A stretch of DNA of 64,000 nt, from the NCBI RefSeq assembly GCF_021130785.1, contig NC_060207.1:8821501-8885500 (forward strand), given 5' to 3'. Below, in pieces: positions 60,712 through 64,000 of the stretch. A program made the translations under genes and the position numbers. The notes beneath the pieces were generated by a model that searched no databases, was not told where the DNA came from, and saw only the letters and a program-made list of their open reading frames with translations. The DNA is from Homalodisca vitripennis. Taxonomy: Eukaryota; Arthropoda; Insecta; Hemiptera; Cicadellidae. Position 1 is the first letter of the stretch; every line of letters starts with the position of its first letter.

Positions 60712-60927
60712 ATGTTACAATACCAACTGCATAAAAAACAACATAAATTTAAACATTATAAAAAAGGTAAGAGTACGTCTCTTTATGTTTTGCCTAACAG
60801 GTTTTGTCTGGATTGCATGCAAAATTTCAAGTCTGTCGCTCATTTCACTCTGCGATGTTCTGATAGACAGAAATACACAAAAGAAGTTTTTACATTGCTA
60901 CATCAAACAGAATACATGTTGTTCTAG
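60712..60927 (+). pseudogene. Decayed LINE C-terminal zinc-knuckle fragment
   Basis: The frame from 60712 contains, at residues 32-49, CLDCMQNFKSVAHFTLRC, that is C-x2-C-x8-H-x4-C. This is the zinc-knuckle signature found after the reverse transcriptase in many non-LTR retrotransposons, where it helps to bind RNA or target DNA. It is followed, as in those proteins, by charged residues and a hydrophobic stretch (KEVFTLL). Upstream the frame is short and Lys/His-rich, with no reverse transcriptase, so only the 3' coding end survives. An overlapping 84-codon ORF in another frame is its shadow. Confidence 0.42.
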
Positions 60928-61029
60928 CATATCGAGTGATATGACTCGTACACGATAGGCCAAATTTAATGGTTGGACCTGCATCATACTTTCTGCGTAA
61001 AAAAGGTTATTTAATATTGTAAGTCTAAA

Positions 61030-61110
61030 CATACCATTAGAGTTAGTACCTGAAGATGAAATCACAGATTTCGAAATGTACATCGTAAGAAAAATAAAAG
61101 TTTAAAAAAG
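61030..61110 (+). mobile_element. Retroelement-type 3' tail fragment
   Basis: gtacctgaagatgaaatcac followed by agatttcgaaatgtacatcg and an A-rich end (gaaaaataaaag). The order CCTGAAGATGA ... TCGAAA is a recurrent tail pattern. It may belong to the same insertion as the LINE fragment about 100 bases upstream. Confidence 0.35.
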
Positions 61111-61394
61111 TGTTAAAAAGGTATATTCATATTGTGTTATACATATTTAAAAACACTTTTCGAGGCTACATCTCTAACATACCATAATTCTCGAGATGAC
61201 TTGCGGATAGTTAGAACCTGTGTACTATACCAAATGTTTACATGCCATATGATGTTACTCAGCTGGTTTACATATTTACTTATCCTACCATCATGGTTAC
61301 GCAAGAACAATGTAACATTGTTTGCTGATACTCAACTAATTCTTAATCGAAATCGATGTTTATCAAATAGAAATGAAGATTCATGCAATATTTA

Positions 61395-61505
61395 AATTTT
61401 ATTGGTCCATTAGTTCTCGAGATATCGTGGGGAGACAGGCAGACAGACAGGAAATTACACTTTTTACATCCCCTCGAGTGCTAGACTTCGCTAACGCTCA
61501 ACCAA
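61395..61505 (+). mobile_element. Dispersed GACA-repeat family, 3' half copy
   Basis: agttctcgagatatcgtggg, agacaggcagacagacagg, ttttacatcccctcgagtgc, and gctaacgctcaacc (61490). It shows the outer edge of the family clearly. The inner motif and the 5' part are missing. Confidence 0.55.
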
Positions 61506-61582
61506 TCAAAAGTAGCCCTAAGGAGTAAAAGAGCCTATACATTTGACCCTTCATCGTATCAGCGACGGTAAAGCTACTTAAT

Positions 61583-61813
61583 TTGATGGATGCAAGGGAA
61601 AGAATGCCAAGTATGAGGGTTGAGGCTCGGCGAGCCAGCGATACCTTATTGATCGACCTCAGATCCACGTGCTCTCTACTCTCTACTCTCTATAACCTAT
61701 TCTTCAGATCTCCTCAACACTCTCTTTGTGTCTACCGTCAAAAGAATCTCTGTGTCCGAGAAACTAATGCTCTTGTCGCAAGAATAGACGCTCGGAAGCC
61801 GAGTACCTCGTAG
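61583..61813 (+). CDS. 76-aa ORF in a G+C-richer patch, unsupported
   Basis: ATG at 61583, rich in Arg, Ser and Leu, with a ctctactctctactctct run inside that gives low-complexity Ser/Leu. No domain, signal peptide or membrane span. The patch is close to half G+C. It could be an exon or a repeat; there is no positive evidence for either. Confidence 0.1.
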   Translation: MMDARERMPSMRVEARRASDTLLIDLRSTCSLLSTLYNLFFRSPQHSLCVYRQKNLCVRETNALVARIDARKPSTS

Positions 61814-64000
61814 GTGATACTCTCTGTCACTCCGTGGTTTACAATATCCTATCTTTTGTTTCTTCTAGAATCTATTGATCTATCTAGAACCTTATACTAT
61901 TGTTTCAATAATAGGTTCTGCTGTTAAGCATTCATCAGTTTACATCAATGTATTTAAAATGCGTCCTATGAGATGAGATTTTCTTCTAAAGTGTTCCAAA
62001 TTTAGTCTAAAATATTAAAATTTAGATAATCGTTTGCAATTTATAGTCCTGTAATATTCGTACAGTTTATATTTATTTTAAAATTATCATAATGATCGTC
62101 GAATATAAAATATTATTCTTGTAATATAGCATTTTTGCTATCAGTACGTACTGTTAAAACAATTATTACTTCGTCAGAGCCGTACTGGGCTGACATAAAC
62201 AAAATAAACATTACATAAATAAAATAGATATTATTTTAAATAAATAACAATATTGTAAATGTATTGTTATTCTGTGTACATGATAATTGCGTAAGAATGC
62301 CAAGCGATATGAGAGGGATAAAATGGGAAATTAAAGGCTTCATTTATAAACAAAATTCGGAAACCGTTTCTCATTTACTATCTAGATAAAGAAGATTGTG
62401 TTCGATAAGTGGTTCTTCCGGATAAATTATAAATTAATGTCCGAAGAACTGTTAGACAATGGACGCCTTATAAGTTTCTATTCTTACAAAGTATTATGTC
62501 TATGTACTAGTTAATGACACTAAAGTTATTAAAACTTATTGAATATAAAAATTCTTCACAAAGAAGTACGACTCTCAGGTTATGGAAAATCCGCATGGAT
62601 CATCATTTGAAGATTGATTTTACTTTAGATTGTTGGAAAATTGAATGGTTCTTTCACAGTGTTTGCCTTTGCGAAAGTTGTTGATCTCATCATAAAACAG
62701 CAGATATTAAATTCATAGACCCTGTATTCATGTATAATGTCTTTCAAACTTGTTATTTAAAAGCCAGTCATTAAAATTAAATAAATGTACATGTTTTAAT
62801 TAAATAAGATGACATGAAATTTCTTGTCACCCTATGGTTAGAATAAACATAGGGTTTATTTGTTGCAATCATTTGGATGTATTTTATATACGATGAACGA
62901 ATAGTTTTTAATGTTAATTGTATGAAATTGTTAGAACAACTTCTTAACGGTTATCGTCTTATTTTCCAAAAACTTAGAATATCCACTATCTTTTATTATA
63001 TATAAATGGAAACAAGAATATAGGGATTTTAATAGTTAACGTTTCATTTATATAAAAACTCTAAAGGCAATTTCCCACCTTATTTACTTGTTATTTATAC
63101 CTTATATTACTTATTATTATTACTTATACTTATTTATTTTATGAATATTTTTAATCATAAAATAAAATGAATAACAATAAATGTCCAACATTCCATTATC
63201 TTAACCATATTTAATAATAAAAGTTAATCAACTCAATTATTACACTATAGACCAGGGGATATAGTTTAATTGTAAAAAACGGTTATACAAATTACGGGTT
63301 ATGCTGTGATGTATCAGAATCAAATGATTTAGAAACAATTTTATATTGTGGCCATCTAGAAATGTTTGTTTTATTGGAATTTTGATGTGGCTTAAAACCT
63401 CGTTCAGGGCATATCAAATATGATCAAGCGAGGTCTGGTTGCAAACAGTAATAAATAACTGTGTTCACATCAATTAATGTTGCCCACAAGTAATCAAATG
63501 TATATAAATTGTACGGAAACTATCATTCCAAAATATAATACCAAACTTTATTTAATGTTCTGATAGTTATATGTCACTGTAAACCTAGCCTAAGGTGCTT
63601 AACTTATGGGATATAAGTGTGCTTTGAACAATTTGTATTTTAAGTCTTACAGGTCAGTTTGTTCTCGAGTTATCTTACAAAAATAAAGACAGACAGACAG
63701 ACAAAATCAAAACGTTTGAAGCTCTCTGAGTTGACAGGTTAACGCCCATTAAATAAATAAATTAAGTAGATTGTGTAAAACACTGTTTCAGGAATTACTT
63801 TATGTACGCACCTTTTATGATGCCTTGGTGAAGAATATGCTGAAAGTATTTAGAATGAAATGGTGTAGGCGAAGATAATTTTGAGAAAGGTTTTAAAAGA
63901 ATTTATTTCATGCAAGTATGAGGAAGTTTATATAGACGTTCAATAGTATTTATTTTTCATTTAAAAATTAAATATTTATAAATTTTAGTGATGATTATGA
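61814..64000. other. No supported gene; one further GACA tail
   Basis: A+T-rich. At about 63665-63705, gttctcgagttatcttacaa followed by agacagacagacagac is a diverged tail of the GACA-repeat family. Nothing else is supported. Confidence 0.5.

Overview
The window looks like gene-poor, A+T-rich nuclear DNA of an arthropod, most likely an insect. Several things point that way: strong composition swings, Helitron termini, LINE and SINE remnants, GACA/GATA microsatellite growing out of a transposon tail, several minisatellites with units of about 110-140 bp, and consensus GT/AG splice signals. There are no operons, Shine-Dalgarno sites or long uninterrupted reading frames. No ORF exceeds 139 codons, and most of the longer ones lie in repeats, so nothing here can be read as an intact single-exon gene. 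I could not assign a species.

The only place that looks like the start of a real gene is about 8.6-9.7 kb on the + strand. A G+C- and CpG-rich island contains a short coding first exon (8770-8813). It has an in-frame upstream stop, a good initiation context, almost exclusively G/C-ending codons and a perfect splice donor. A second strong donor at 9675 could end a long, mostly untranslated first exon. If this is a gene, much of what follows is probably intron. Two other exon-like segments have good splice signals: 26183-26245 on the - strand and 32367-32462 on the + strand. Neither can be tied to the 8.77-kb exon. A 64-codon ORF with a hydrophobic stretch at 18868-19062 is a weak further candidate.

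Repeats dominate the rest. 0-0.7 kb: Helitron remnants with a 52-bp minisatellite. 11.3-12.4 kb: ten 109-bp tandem units. 15.1-17.1 kb: a 2-kb element with about 230-bp terminal inverted repeats. 25.2 kb and 28.8-29.5 kb: Helitron ends. 30.7-31.4 kb: a CpG-rich 140-bp array with an A-B-A-B pattern. 39-45 kb and 59-61.5 kb: copies of a dispersed repeat carrying a GACA tract and the motif ggctgagcgttagc, one of which has grown into a 520-bp microsatellite. 46.4 kb: a perfect 38-bp hairpin. 46.9-50.1 kb: a diverged tandem duplication whose first copy has been split by a LINE-tail-like insertion. 54.0-55.6 kb: an array of about eleven 140-bp units. 57.1-57.7 kb: a 322-bp tandem duplication. 60.7-60.9 kb: a decayed LINE C-terminal zinc-knuckle fragment.

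I did not find a new multi-gene system. The observations most worth following are the 8.77-kb exon, the long-TIR element, the 46.9-50.1-kb duplication with its natural empty site, the two-motif architecture of the GACA repeat family, and the dimeric patterning of the minisatellites. All coordinates and repeat relationships were read by eye; no alignment or database search was run.
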